64,000 nucleotides of DNA, taken from the NCBI RefSeq assembly GCF_004366075.1, contig NZ_SODU01000002.1, forward strand, positions 124,001 to 188,000, written 5' to 3'. The position numbers were made by a program, and so were the translations under genes. The notes under the pieces were generated by a model. It was given only the letters and a program-made list of their open reading frames with translations, was not told the origin of the DNA and made no database searches. The stretch is from Kribbella pratensis. Its GTDB lineage: Bacteria; Actinomycetota; Actinomycetes; Propionibacteriales; Kribbellaceae. This document shows positions 53,529 to 62,554 of the stretch, in pieces (the stretch's first letter is position 1; every line of letters starts with the position of its first letter).

Positions 53529-55163
53529 TCAGCGCGGCAGGATCAGGGTGTCGGTCAGGAGTTTTGCGGTTTTGCGGAGGGTTGCCGGGGAGGACGAGAG
53601 GTCGGTGGCGAGGGTGTAGGGGGTGAGGGTTTCGCCGGGGCCTACCAGGCGGTGGCGGTGCGCGAGGAGCCAGACGATGGCTCGGGGCCAGGTGGAGAGG
53701 CGGGCCTTGGCCAGGAGGTCGGGGGCGTCGCGGACCAGGCGTTCGGCAATGTCGAAGGCGTCCGGCGCGTACGCCGTACCGAGGGTTTCACCGGCCATCA
53801 GCCAGGCGTGCGGCGCGAGGACCGAGAGCGTCGCGGCTTGGTGATTGTCCAGGCCGCGGAGGTCGGGCTGAGGCGGGGACCCGAGGCCGGCGAGGGCTCG
53901 GTAAGCGTCTTCCAGGTCGTTGGTCGCGTCGTCGAGGAAGACCCGCTCGCCAGGCTTCGAGCCGACCGGGTCGATCATCGCGGCGGCTTCCAGGGCCGGT
54001 TGCCAGACGTCGACGGCGTCGATCGCCTCGTCGACCGTGTCCAGCGGCAGGTGGGTCCGATCGCCGGCGAACTCGAGCCAGGCCTTCACCACCACCGGGA
54101 CCGCGTCGAAATAGGTGCTGTCAGCAAGCACCTTGCGCGGCAGCCAGTGCGCGAGGAAGAGCTCGACCAGTACGCCGCTGACGCGCAGCGGACCGCCGAC
54201 GGTGTGGTCGACCGCGTGATCGATCCACAGCCGGGCGATGTCCGCGGCATCGTCGGGCAGGCCAACGGCGTACCGTGAATCGAGGAACTCCTCGACCAGC
54301 TGTTCGCGCTGTCGCGGAGTCATGAGCGGGCGGATCGGCGGCCGGACCGGGCGCTCCGGCATCTGGGTCAGCCGGTTCACCAGCAGGCCGGTGAAGAACT
54401 CGAAGTCCTCGCTCACCGGCGGATCGTCGTAGTCGCGGGTCTCGCCGAGCGCCTGCAGGATGATGCCGGCGGCGATCGGCGGCCGCACGGTCCGGATGGT
54501 CACCCGGCCCCCGCGCTCGTACGCCTCCAGGACGCGGTCCACCGGCGGGCCGACGAACACGTCCTTGATGATCGCGCCGAGATTGTTGTCGATGAACACC
54601 ACCACGGTGTGCGGATGCTGCTCGTCGTCGTAGTCGAGCACGACGCTCAGCCCGTCACCGGTGATGTCCTCGGACACGATCGCGCTGGTCAGCCGGAAGC
54701 CGGCGATCCGCGTCACCCATTCCGGTACTTCGTCCTGCGTCCGCAACCGGGACACATGCGCCCGCTGCAGCGGCAGTCGCCCGGCCGGGCCGACGGTCCG
54801 GGCCAGGCTCGTCAGCAGGACGAAAGACTCGAGATCACGGCGCTCGCCGAGCACCCGCGCAGCGTCGGCCCAGAAGAACCGCTCCACCTCGCCGATCTCG
54901 TCCGGGAGCCCGGCCGGCCACAGCTGGTCGGCGAGCATCGCCGCCGAACGCGCCACCGACGCCTCGGCGATCACCGGATGCAGAGCGGCCGGAACCGCGG
55001 CCATGTCGAGGGCAAGCGTTTCCAGCAAGGTCTCCAGCACGGCGACGCTAGGCGTGGTGTCGACATCCACAGCCACCGCCGGCGCGGGCGGCTCGCCCGG
55101 GTCGGAGCCGACGAGCCGCAGATGGCTGCGCCGTCCGTCCCGTCCACTCGGAGACTTGGTCAC
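53529..55163 (-). CDS. Hypothetical 544-aa protein
   Basis: A soluble, acidic protein without signal or membrane segments. There are two recognisable parts: an N-terminal alpha/beta region containing DGLSVVLDYDDEQHPHTVVVFIDNN (split in two by a short loop), and a long helical C-terminal region (about 270-544). No catalytic motif or known domain is evident. Codon use matches neighbours. It starts with ATG at 55163, separated from the sugar operon by a strong hairpin. Confidence 0.75.
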   Translation of the reverse strand: MTKSPSGRDGRRSHLRLVGSDPGEPPAPAVAVDVDTTPSVAVLETLLETLALDMAAVPAALHPVIAEASVARSAAMLADQLWPAGLPDEIGEVERFFWADAARVLGERRDLESFVLLTSLARTVGPAGRLPLQRAHVSRLRTQDEVPEWVTRIAGFRLTSAIVSEDITGDGLSVVLDYDDEQHPHTVVVFIDNNLGAIIKDVFVGPPVDRVLEAYERGGRVTIRTVRPPIAAGIILQALGETRDYDDPPVSEDFEFFTGLLVNRLTQMPERPVRPPIRPLMTPRQREQLVEEFLDSRYAVGLPDDAADIARLWIDHAVDHTVGGPLRVSGVLVELFLAHWLPRKVLADSTYFDAVPVVVKAWLEFAGDRTHLPLDTVDEAIDAVDVWQPALEAAAMIDPVGSKPGERVFLDDATNDLEDAYRALAGLGSPPQPDLRGLDNHQAATLSVLAPHAWLMAGETLGTAYAPDAFDIAERLVRDAPDLLAKARLSTWPRAIVWLLAHRHRLVGPGETLTPYTLATDLSSSPATLRKTAKLLTDTLILPR

Positions 55164-55242
55164 CTCCGTGAGATTACCGTCCGCACCCCCTCCCCCGCAG
55201 TCCTGTCAGCGCGCCCTGTGGACAACTCCGCCGTACATCCAT

Positions 55243-55291
55243 GAGCACCCACCAACCGTTTCGCGGGTGGAAGTGTGGTTGGTGGGTGCTC
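55243..55291 (-). terminator. Terminator of the second sugar ABC operon
   Basis: GAGCACCCACCAACC (55243-55257) and GGTTGGTGGGTGCTC (55277-55291) are exact complements (15 bp, 19-nt loop), 15 bp beyond the stop of the last permease gene. Confidence 0.75.
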
Positions 55292-55305
55292 GAAGACGGT
55301 CGGCT

Positions 55306-56211
55306 TCAGCCCTTGAGGGCGCCGGCCATCAGGCCGCCGATGAACCAGCGGCCCAGGAGGATGTAGACGAGCAGCGTCGGGAACGACGTGATCAGCGCAC
55401 CCGCCATACTCGCCGCGTAGTCGACCTTCTGGCCGCCGGACAGTGCCGCCAGGCCCAAGGTCACGGGCCCGTTGTTCTGCTGGGTCAGGAACAACGCGAA
55501 CAGGAAGTCGTTCCAGACCGAGGTGAACTGCCAGATCAGCGTCACCACGAACCCGGAGATCGAGATCGGCAGGATGATCCGCGCGTACGTCTGGATCAGG
55601 CCGGCCCCGTCCACCCGGGCCGACTCGATGATCTCGTTCGGAACGATGGTGGCGTAGTAGTTGCGGAAGATCAGCGTGCAGATCGGGATGCCGTAGATGC
55701 AGTGAGCGACGATCAGGGTCGGCACGCCCCGGGTGATGTCCAGCTCGGTGAACGTCGTCCGCAGCGGCAGCATCACCGCCTGGTACGGGATAAACATCCC
55801 GAAAAGGATGAACGCGAACACGATGTTCGCGCCCGGGAACCGCCAGCGGGCCAGCACGAACCCGTTCGCGGACCCGATCACCGACGAGATGATCGCGGCC
55901 GGGATCGCCAGCGACAGCGACCGGATCATGTACGGCTGCAGCACGTCCCACGCCTTGCGCCACGGCTCCAGCGTCCATTCCTTCGGCAGGTTCCACTGCG
56001 AGGCCGCGGTGGTGTCGCCGGAGGTCTTGAAGCTGGTGATCAGTACGACGTACACCGGGGTCAGCACGAACAGCAGGAACAGCAGCAGCAGCACGTACCG
56101 GATTGTCCGGCTGCGCCGGGTGGTTCCTTCGCCGAGCCTGCTGCTCGGCGGCTTCCGGCTGATCGCCGCCGCTGCCTTGCCGGTCGCGGCCTGCGCCTCG
56201 ACGGCGGTCAT
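55306..56211 (-). CDS. Sugar ABC transporter permease (MalG type)
   Basis: A 301-aa permease with an N-terminal cytoplasmic extension, six helices and the EAA loop EIIESARVDGAGLIQTY. It is the last gene of the operon; its ATG overlaps the stop of the preceding permease (56208-56211). The N-terminal extension is rich in Ala/Lys and not part of the membrane domain. Confidence 0.92.
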   Translation of the reverse strand: MTAVEAQAATGKAAAAISRKPPSSRLGEGTTRRSRTIRYVLLLLFLLFVLTPVYVVLITSFKTSGDTTAASQWNLPKEWTLEPWRKAWDVLQPYMIRSLSLAIPAAIISSVIGSANGFVLARWRFPGANIVFAFILFGMFIPYQAVMLPLRTTFTELDITRGVPTLIVAHCIYGIPICTLIFRNYYATIVPNEIIESARVDGAGLIQTYARIILPISISGFVVTLIWQFTSVWNDFLFALFLTQQNNGPVTLGLAALSGGQKVDYAASMAGALITSFPTLLVYILLGRWFIGGLMAGALKG

Positions 56212-57107
56212 CGCTCCTCCTCATGCCGGACGGTCAACGCGAGGTACGGGATGACGAGTACGGCGACGACCGCGAGCATCACGATCGCGATCGCGGCCGC
56301 CTTGGCCTGGTCACTGCGCAACAAGGTGTTCCACATCAGGATGGCCGGCACCTCGGTGCGGAACTGGTTCGGCCCGGTGATCGCGTAGATCAGGTCGAAC
56401 AGCTTCAGCGATATGTGCCCGAGGATGATCAGAGCCGACAGCGCGATCGGCGACAGCTGCGGGAACAACACGTGCCGGTACAGCTTGAACTCCGACGCGC
56501 CGTCCACCCGGGCCGCCTCACGCAGCTCCGGCGGAATCCCCCGGAAACCGGCCAGGAACAGCGCCATGATGTATCCGGACATCTGCCAGACCGCGGGCAA
56601 CGCGATGGACATCATCGTCGTCCATCTACTTCCCCCGGTCCACCACGGATTCTCCAGGAAGTTCAGATGGAGAATCGCGAACAGCCGGTTCAGCCCGCGC
56701 GCGTCGTCGCCCTGGGACGGGTTCAGCAACCAGCCCCAGACGACGCCCGAGGCGATCATCGAGATCGCCATCGGGAACAGGAAGACCGACCGGAAGATCG
56801 ACTCGCCGGGCACGCCCTTCTCCAGCAGCAACGCCCAGATCAGACCGAAGATCAGCGTGCCCACGATGAACGCCACCGTGAGCACGCCGAGGTTCTTCAG
56901 CGAGTTGAGGAACCGGTCCTCGGTGAACAGGTGCCCGTAGTTCTCGAACCCGACGTAGTCCGCCGGGCCCTTGCGAGCCGTGTGCCGGTTCGTCAGCGAG
57001 GTGTTGAAGGACCATGCGATCAGCCCGTAGACGAAGTACCCGAGCAGCAGCACCGTCGGCAGCAGCACCAGGGCGCCAGGGCCCCACGTGCGAATTCTTC
57101 CGTGCAC
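56208..57107 (-). CDS. Sugar ABC transporter permease (MalF type)
   Basis: A 299-aa permease with six helices and the EAA loop ELREAARVDGASEFKLYRH. It follows the binding-protein gene after 59 bp. Together with the next gene it forms the channel of a CUT1 importer. As in the first importer of this window, no ATPase gene is present. Confidence 0.92.
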   Translation of the reverse strand: MHGRIRTWGPGALVLLPTVLLLGYFVYGLIAWSFNTSLTNRHTARKGPADYVGFENYGHLFTEDRFLNSLKNLGVLTVAFIVGTLIFGLIWALLLEKGVPGESIFRSVFLFPMAISMIASGVVWGWLLNPSQGDDARGLNRLFAILHLNFLENPWWTGGSRWTTMMSIALPAVWQMSGYIMALFLAGFRGIPPELREAARVDGASEFKLYRHVLFPQLSPIALSALIILGHISLKLFDLIYAITGPNQFRTEVPAILMWNTLLRSDQAKAAAIAIVMLAVVAVLVIPYLALTVRHEEER

Positions 57108-57166
57108 CTCTCAGTCCTCCAACGAGCATACGGTCCGCAACGCTGCGCTGAATTTTCTTGGCTGCA

Positions 57167-58444
57167 TCAGCTCGTCTTCATCGCAGTACCAAGGGCTTTC
57201 TGCAGCTTCGCGACGTCCTGACTGCCGCTGAACTGGCTGAGCGCCGACAGGATGTCGTTGTTCTGGCCGGCCGTGCACGCGGCACCGTGGGCGCAGGACG
57301 GGACGATCGTGTCCTTCTTCCAGTCCGCCATCGCGGTCTGCTGGTACTTCGGGTAGTCGGCCGGGTCGGCGTCCGAACGCGCCGGGATCGAGCCCTTCTT
57401 GGTGTTGAACGCCTTCTGGCCCTCGGCCGAGCCGACGACCTTCAGCCAGCACTTCGCACCGTCGGGGTCCGCACCGTTGGTCGGCAGCGTGAACGAGTCC
57501 GCGAGGAACTGGAACGAGTCGCCCGTACCCGGGGCCGGCCAGTAGGTGTACGCCGTCTCCGGAACCTTGTTGGCCAGCTGCTGCGCGGCGACCCAGTCAC
57601 CCATCAGGGTGTATCCGGCCTTGCCGGCATTCACGTAGCCGAGCGAGTCCGACCAGTCGATCGCCTCGCGGTCGGCGTTGCTGAACGACAGCAGCGTCTT
57701 GTACTTGTTCAGCGCCGCGGTCACATCGGCGCCGGCCCAGTCAGTCTTGCCGTCCCAGAGACCTTTGAACTTGTCCGGGCCGAGCTCGGCCAGCAGAGTC
57801 GTCTCCACCAGCATCTCCTGGGCGAAGCCCTTGGAGAGCCCCAGCGGCGCGGCCACACCGGCGGCCTTCAGCTTGGTCAGATCGGCGATCCACGCGTCCA
57901 CGCTGGCCGGAGCCTTGGTGGCGTCGATGTTCGCCTTCTTCAGGACCGTCGGGTTCGTCCAGACCACGTTCGCCCGGTGGATGTTGGCGGGGATCGAGTA
58001 GATCTTGCCGTCGACGGTCAGATTGTCGATCAGGTTCTGCGGGAAAGCCTTGTCCAGTCCGTAGTCCTTGTACAGCTGGCTGACGTCGTCGACCTGGCCG
58101 GCGTTGATGTAGTCCTTCAGCTCCGCACCTGCGTGCGCCTGGAACGTCGACGGCGGCTTGCCCGCCTGCAGATCGTTGGCCAGCACCTGCTTGGCGTTCG
58201 CGCCGGCACCGCCGGCCACCGCCGAGTTGACGAACTTGTAGTCCTTGCACTCCGTGCCGAACACGGACACCAGGCCGTCCAGCCCGGCCTTCTCACCACC
58301 GTCTGCCCACCAGGTGAAGACAGTGACGTCCTTGCTCGCGGAGGAGTCTCCGCCACCGCTGTCGTCGCTGTTTCCGCAGGCGCTCACCGCGAGAAGACCC
58401 GCCGCACCCACCAGCGCCAGGGTCTTGCTCAGACCACCACGCAT
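57167..58444 (-). CDS. Sugar ABC transporter substrate-binding lipoprotein
   Basis: A 425-aa SBP family 1 lipoprotein. The ATG at 58444 follows GGAGAG. Signal LSKTLALVGAAGLLAVSAC with lipobox Cys22, then a Gly/Ser/Asp linker and VTVFTWWADGGEKAGLD, typical of oligosaccharide binders. First gene of a three-gene operon with a long, repeat-rich upstream region. The ligand cannot be read from sequence. Confidence 0.93.
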   Translation of the reverse strand: MRGGLSKTLALVGAAGLLAVSACGNSDDSGGGDSSASKDVTVFTWWADGGEKAGLDGLVSVFGTECKDYKFVNSAVAGGAGANAKQVLANDLQAGKPPSTFQAHAGAELKDYINAGQVDDVSQLYKDYGLDKAFPQNLIDNLTVDGKIYSIPANIHRANVVWTNPTVLKKANIDATKAPASVDAWIADLTKLKAAGVAAPLGLSKGFAQEMLVETTLLAELGPDKFKGLWDGKTDWAGADVTAALNKYKTLLSFSNADREAIDWSDSLGYVNAGKAGYTLMGDWVAAQQLANKVPETAYTYWPAPGTGDSFQFLADSFTLPTNGADPDGAKCWLKVVGSAEGQKAFNTKKGSIPARSDADPADYPKYQQTAMADWKKDTIVPSCAHGAACTAGQNNDILSALSQFSGSQDVAKLQKALGTAMKTS

Positions 58445-58516
58445 GATTTTCACTCTCCGATCAATAGATGGAGCCGCCTGTGACAACGATGCCCCCTTGA
58501 CGGTGCAACTCTGGGA

Positions 58517-58642
58517 CGGCGCGCAGCGGGTGTCAACGTTCCGCGCAGGCGCGTTGCGCAGCCGTGACCCCGCGCACCTTGACAGTGTGAGAGCGCGCAC
58601 ATTCCGGGTTCGATCGACCCCTGCGCGCATCCGCAGTGCGCA
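58517..58642. promoter_or_regulatory. Upstream region with seven GCGCA motifs
   Basis: GCGCA occurs at 58521, 58543, 58556, 58572, 58595, 58625 and 58638 on the plus strand, including the palindrome TGCGCGCA (58622-58629). This lies 75-200 bp upstream of the second sugar operon and is a candidate regulator-binding region. Confidence 0.35.
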
Positions 58643-58665
58643 AAACGTCAGGGTCTGAGCAGCAC

Positions 58666-59184
58666 CTAGATCGTCGCGTAGCGTCCGCGGCGGTGCACCA
58701 GCGCGGGTACGTCGTCGGCGGCGAGCTCCACGTGCGCGATCTCCAGTTGCACCTGGAGCGCCCAGCCGATCTCGGGCGGGTCGGGGTCGACGAGGGTGCA
58801 GCCGGCCCAGGTGCTGACGCCGGCCGGCGCCGGGCCCCAGGCGGTATCCGTCCAGTCGATCATCCGGAACGGTCCGCCCGGAGCGGGTGCGACATACCCG
58901 AAGGCGTCGGCCAGTTGGCGGTGCGGTTCGCCGAGCAGCGACACCACCGCGGTCCTTGCCTCACGCAACGTTTCCCACAGGTCCGAGTCGGGGTCGAGCA
59001 GCCCGATCACGTACCCGGGCTCGCCGTCGGCCACCAGCATCGACGACACCGTGAGCCCGGCCCGCTTCCCGTCGTACGCCGTCGTCCACAGCCCGACCGG
59101 CGACGGCAGCCGCCCCCGCAACCGCCGAACCGGACTCCGCTCGGACTCAGGCGGCAGGAACGGATGGTCACCGTGAATGGTCAT
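58666..59184 (-). CDS. Flavin reductase-like protein
   Basis: A 172-aa protein of the flavin reductase/FMN-binding split-barrel family: LPSPVGLWTTAYDGKRAGLTVSS (split barrel entry), YVIGLLDPDSDLWETL and AVVSLLGEPHRQLADAF. Some members reduce flavins for monooxygenases and others are oxidoreductases of their own; no monooxygenase partner is adjacent. The ribosome site and ATG at 59182-59184 lie inside a long hairpin, suggesting control of translation. Confidence 0.85.
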   Translation of the reverse strand: MTIHGDHPFLPPESERSPVRRLRGRLPSPVGLWTTAYDGKRAGLTVSSMLVADGEPGYVIGLLDPDSDLWETLREARTAVVSLLGEPHRQLADAFGYVAPAPGGPFRMIDWTDTAWGPAPAGVSTWAGCTLVDPDPPEIGWALQVQLEIAHVELAADDVPALVHRRGRYATI

Positions 59185-59269
59185 GGGGCCTCCCGTCCTG
59201 GACTGAGGAGTGGAGGGAGCGAAGCGACCGGAGCGACGAGGGAAGGACGGGAGTTAAAGCCCCATGACC
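59179..59269 (-). promoter_or_regulatory. Start-codon-burying leader hairpin
   Basis: On the minus-strand mRNA an 11-bp outer stem (GGTCATGGGGC with GCCCCATGACC) and a 10-bp inner stem (CTCCCGTCCT with AGGACGGGAG) are separated by a 5-nt bulge (TTTAA) on the upstream side. The downstream arm holds GGGAGG and the AUG of the flavin reductase. The upstream arm contains a three-codon frame, AUG GGG CUU UAA. The 44-nt loop is rich in GCUCC/CGCUUCG repeats. Confidence 0.6.
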
Positions 59270-59299
59270 CGCCGCGCCGGAGGCGTGGCATGTGTGCTG

Positions 59300-60667
59300 T
59301 CACCGGGCCACGGTAACTCGTTCCGGGAGGGTGAAGGTTTCGATGGGCTCCAGGCTCAGGCCGCTGGAGCCGTGGACCGTCTTGACCGCGCCGTTGGCGT
59401 CGAACGTGAAGCGGTACGACTCGCCGTACGAGCCGTAGCCGTTGCCGCCGGTGACGCGGAGCGTGTCGCCGTCCGCCTCGAGCGGCTGCGGTTCGTCAGC
59501 CGGGTTCGGGCTGGACGGGTCGGTCGCGTAGAGGCGGCCGCCGATGACGACGAAGTCCGTGACGCCCCAGAGGTTCGCGAAGCGGCCGGTGAAGCGGTGG
59601 AGGTCGCCTGCGCCGCGATCCTTCGACTCGGCGAGGTCGAGGAGCCTGAAGAGACCCTCCGCGAACTGCGACGCGGGCCCGTCGATCGCGTTGGTCAGCA
59701 CCGAGACGACGATCCGGTGCTCGGGGTCGACGAGGGTCCTGGTGATGTGGCCCGGATACCCGCCGCCGTGGCCGAACACCTCCCGGTCGCCGACCTTGCT
59801 CACCGCCAGGCCGAGGCCGTACCGCGCCTTCTCGTCCGCCCCGGTCGTCCACAGCGGGTGCTGCATCTCGCGCTTGGACTTGTCCGAGAGCAGCCGGTCG
59901 TCGCCGGGCAGGTGCGCGGAGAAGTACGTGACCAAGTCGCGCGCGTTACCGAAGAACCCGGTCGCCGAGGCCAGCGCACGGGTGTCGACATGCTCGATCG
60001 GGACGCGCGTGTCGGCGTACGTCAGCGCGCTGTACCCGGCGGCGTACTCGGTCAGCCGGGCCGGATCCAGCTCCGGGCCGAGACCCGACAGCCCGAGCTT
60101 GTCCACGATCGCGGTCTGGACATAGGAGTTGTACGGCGTACCGCTCGCCGCCTCGACGACGAGTCCGAGCAGGCCGTAGCCGATGTTCGAGTATTTGAAG
60201 CGCTCGTTCTCCGCGATCACGGCCGACGACTCGTCCCGCAGTACCTCGAGCAACTGGTCACGGTCCGGGAAGGCTGTGGACAACTGCCACCAGCTCGCGT
60301 CCAGGCTGTCCCGGGTCACGCCTCCGGCGTGCGCGAGCAGCTCACGGACGGTCCGCTCGCCGACCGGCGTACCGACGATCTCGGTGACGTGCTGCGACAC
60401 CTTGTCGTCCAGCCGCAGCCGGCCCTGCTCGACCAGCTGGAAGATGGCGGTGCCGGTGAACGTCTTCGAGTGCGACGCGATCCGGAACAGGTGCTGGTCG
60501 GTCAGCGGTACGTCGTTCTCCACGTCCGCCAGCCCGTACGACGCCGAGAACGCGATCGAGTCCTCGACGTACACCGCGACCTGGACGCCCGGCACCCGCT
60601 GGTACCGCTGGTTGAACGCCAGCCAGCTGTCGTAGTAGGCGAGTGCCTCGGTCACGCTTTGTGTCAC
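59300..60667 (-). CDS. Serine hydrolase (class C beta-lactamase-like)
   Basis: A 455-aa protein of the beta-lactamase/transpeptidase-like family. Active-site motifs: SxxK in FRIASHSKTF (Ser about 71), YxN in FKYSNIGYGLL, and HGGGYPG in place of KTG. There is no signal peptide, so it is probably cytoplasmic. A C-terminal beta domain (about 350-455) is present. Likely an esterase or peptidase rather than an antibiotic-resistance enzyme. Confidence 0.9.
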   Translation of the reverse strand: MTQSVTEALAYYDSWLAFNQRYQRVPGVQVAVYVEDSIAFSASYGLADVENDVPLTDQHLFRIASHSKTFTGTAIFQLVEQGRLRLDDKVSQHVTEIVGTPVGERTVRELLAHAGGVTRDSLDASWWQLSTAFPDRDQLLEVLRDESSAVIAENERFKYSNIGYGLLGLVVEAASGTPYNSYVQTAIVDKLGLSGLGPELDPARLTEYAAGYSALTYADTRVPIEHVDTRALASATGFFGNARDLVTYFSAHLPGDDRLLSDKSKREMQHPLWTTGADEKARYGLGLAVSKVGDREVFGHGGGYPGHITRTLVDPEHRIVVSVLTNAIDGPASQFAEGLFRLLDLAESKDRGAGDLHRFTGRFANLWGVTDFVVIGGRLYATDPSSPNPADEPQPLEADGDTLRVTGGNGYGSYGESYRFTFDANGAVKTVHGSSGLSLEPIETFTLPERVTVAR

Positions 60668-60809
60668 GGCGGTTCTCCTGGCGGATCGGCGGATGGAGAT
60701 TTCTGTCAGGCCTTCCGCATCAGGGTCCGCTCAACGACGCCAGGGCAGCAACTTGAGCGCCGCGAGTCCTTTCCAATCCTGTCCATTCCTGCCGAAACGA
60801 ATCGACCCG

Positions 60810-62483
60810 CTACCCAGCGTGGCGGCGGGACTGGATGACCCGGAAGCGGCTCGCGACATAGGCGCCGTCGGTGTACGTCGCGTTGGCCGCGGGGTTCGCC
60901 CCGGTGCCGTGGAAGTCGCTGAACGCGGCCGACTGGTTCACGAACACCTGGCCGGTCAGATTCTCCGACAGCGCGACGCCCGCGTCGAGGGCCGCGTCCC
61001 GGGCCTCGTCCAAGACCTTGGAGTCGGCCGAGTAGATCCCGGCGGTCATCGCGCCGCCCTCGGCGACGGTCTTCCGGAACAGGTCGATCGATTGCGCGGT
61101 GTCGGCGGTCTTGACCAGGAACGAGACCGGCCCGAAGCACTCGCGCCCGTACACCTCGGCGTCGTCCGCGCCGACCGCCACGAGCAACGGCGTACGGACC
61201 ACCGCGTCCGGGAACGCCGGGTGCTGGATCGCCCGGGACTCCAGCACCACCTCGCCGTACTCCGGGGCGAGGTCGAGGCGGCTGATCACCGCCTGGTTCA
61301 CGATGCCGCCGAGGATCTCGACCGCGCGGGCGTCGTCGCCGAGCAGTCTGCCGATCGCCGTCGCGAGCGCGGCGCCGACCTCCTCGAAGGACTTGTGGCC
61401 CTCGTCGGTCTCGATCCCGCCGGCCGGGACGAACAGGTTCTGGGTGGTGGTGCACATCTGGCCGGAGTAGAGGGAGAGCGTGAAAGCCAGGTTGCCGGTC
61501 AGTGCCTTGAAGGAGTCGGTGGAGTCGATGACGACCGCGTTCACGCCGGCCTTCTCGGTGAAGACGGTCGCCTGGGTCGCGTTCTGCTCCAGCCACTCGC
61601 CGAACTCGCTGCCGCCGGTGAAGTCGATCAGCTTCACCTCGGGCCGGGTCGCCAGCGGCTTGGCCAGGCCGTCACCTGCGCGCTCAGTGGCGAGGGTGAC
61701 CAGGTTCGGGTCGAAACCGGCCTCGGCGAGCACCTCCCGGCAGACGTCGACGGTGATCGCCAACGGCAGCACGGCCAGCGGGTGCGGCTTGACGACGACC
61801 GCGTTGCCGGTGACCAGCGAGGCGAACAGGCCGGGCCAGGAGTTCCAGGTCGGGAACGTGTTGCAGCCGATCACCAGCGCGACGCCGCGGCCGGTGACGG
61901 TGAACGTCTTCTCCATCCGGATCGGATCGCCCTTGGCCGGCTTCTCCCAGGTCGCGGTCGCGGGATAACGGTTCATCTCCTCGTGCGCGTACGCGACCGC
62001 CTCGAGCGCCCGGTCGAGCGCGTGCGCGCCGCCGGCCTGGAAGGCCATCACGAACGCCTGACCGCTGGTGTGCTGAACGGCGTTGGCGAGCTCGAAGATC
62101 CGCTTGTGCAGCCGCTCGAGAATCTCCAGGGCGACCCCGGTCCGCCCGTCGATCCCGGCCCGGCGCCAGTCCGCGAGGCCCTGCTGCGCCGCGGTCAGCA
62201 GCTCGTCCAGACCCTCCTCGACGACCCGCGGGTACGAGACGTCCATCGCGATCCCGTACGGCGACTGCTCGGTGACGACGGTGCCGCGCGATCCGGGGAT
62301 CTCGAGCGCGTACGTCGTACCCAGATGAGCCTCGAAGGCCGCCTTACCGTCGGCCGCCGCAGTCTCGCCGTACACCCGGGGGCTCGGTGACTCCGGGAAC
62401 GCGGAGTGGTAGCCGCGGTCGTGGATCGCCTTCAGCGCACCGTTGAGGCGCTCGCGGTGGGAGGAGAGCAGGTCGGTGGTCAT
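60810..62483 (-). CDS. paaN: Phenylacetate degradation protein PaaN (aldehyde dehydrogenase family)
   Basis: A 557-aa member of the PaaN branch of the aldehyde dehydrogenase superfamily: FTVTGRGVALVIGCNTFPTWNSWPG (read as two parts), a glycine-rich cofactor region IDFTGGSEFGEWLEQ, and the catalytic Cys in LYSGQMCTTTQNLF. It is associated with ring-opening or aldehyde steps of phenylacetyl-CoA catabolism. Divergent from paaI and a thiolase of the same pathway, with only 71 bp between. Confidence 0.92.
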   Translation of the reverse strand: MTTDLLSSHRERLNGALKAIHDRGYHSAFPESPSPRVYGETAAADGKAAFEAHLGTTYALEIPGSRGTVVTEQSPYGIAMDVSYPRVVEEGLDELLTAAQQGLADWRRAGIDGRTGVALEILERLHKRIFELANAVQHTSGQAFVMAFQAGGAHALDRALEAVAYAHEEMNRYPATATWEKPAKGDPIRMEKTFTVTGRGVALVIGCNTFPTWNSWPGLFASLVTGNAVVVKPHPLAVLPLAITVDVCREVLAEAGFDPNLVTLATERAGDGLAKPLATRPEVKLIDFTGGSEFGEWLEQNATQATVFTEKAGVNAVVIDSTDSFKALTGNLAFTLSLYSGQMCTTTQNLFVPAGGIETDEGHKSFEEVGAALATAIGRLLGDDARAVEILGGIVNQAVISRLDLAPEYGEVVLESRAIQHPAFPDAVVRTPLLVAVGADDAEVYGRECFGPVSFLVKTADTAQSIDLFRKTVAEGGAMTAGIYSADSKVLDEARDAALDAGVALSENLTGQVFVNQSAAFSDFHGTGANPAANATYTDGAYVASRFRVIQSRRHAG

Positions 62484-62554
62484 GAGGGCGATGTTACAGT
62501 CGTTGACGCGATTCGTACTAGGGTGTCACAAGCCTCTTCTCGATTGGGCAACGG
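62484..62554. promoter_or_regulatory. paaN/paaI divergent promoter region
   Basis: 71 bp that must hold both promoters. TTGACG occurs at about 62500 but without a matching -10 box at normal distance. I see no clear palindrome. GTTACAG and TGTCACAA are the only A/T-richer words. Confidence 0.3.

Noticed and set aside
60667..60809. Gene in the gap between the serine hydrolase and paaN
   Set aside because: Frames crossing it are shadows of paaN, and no start signal is present.
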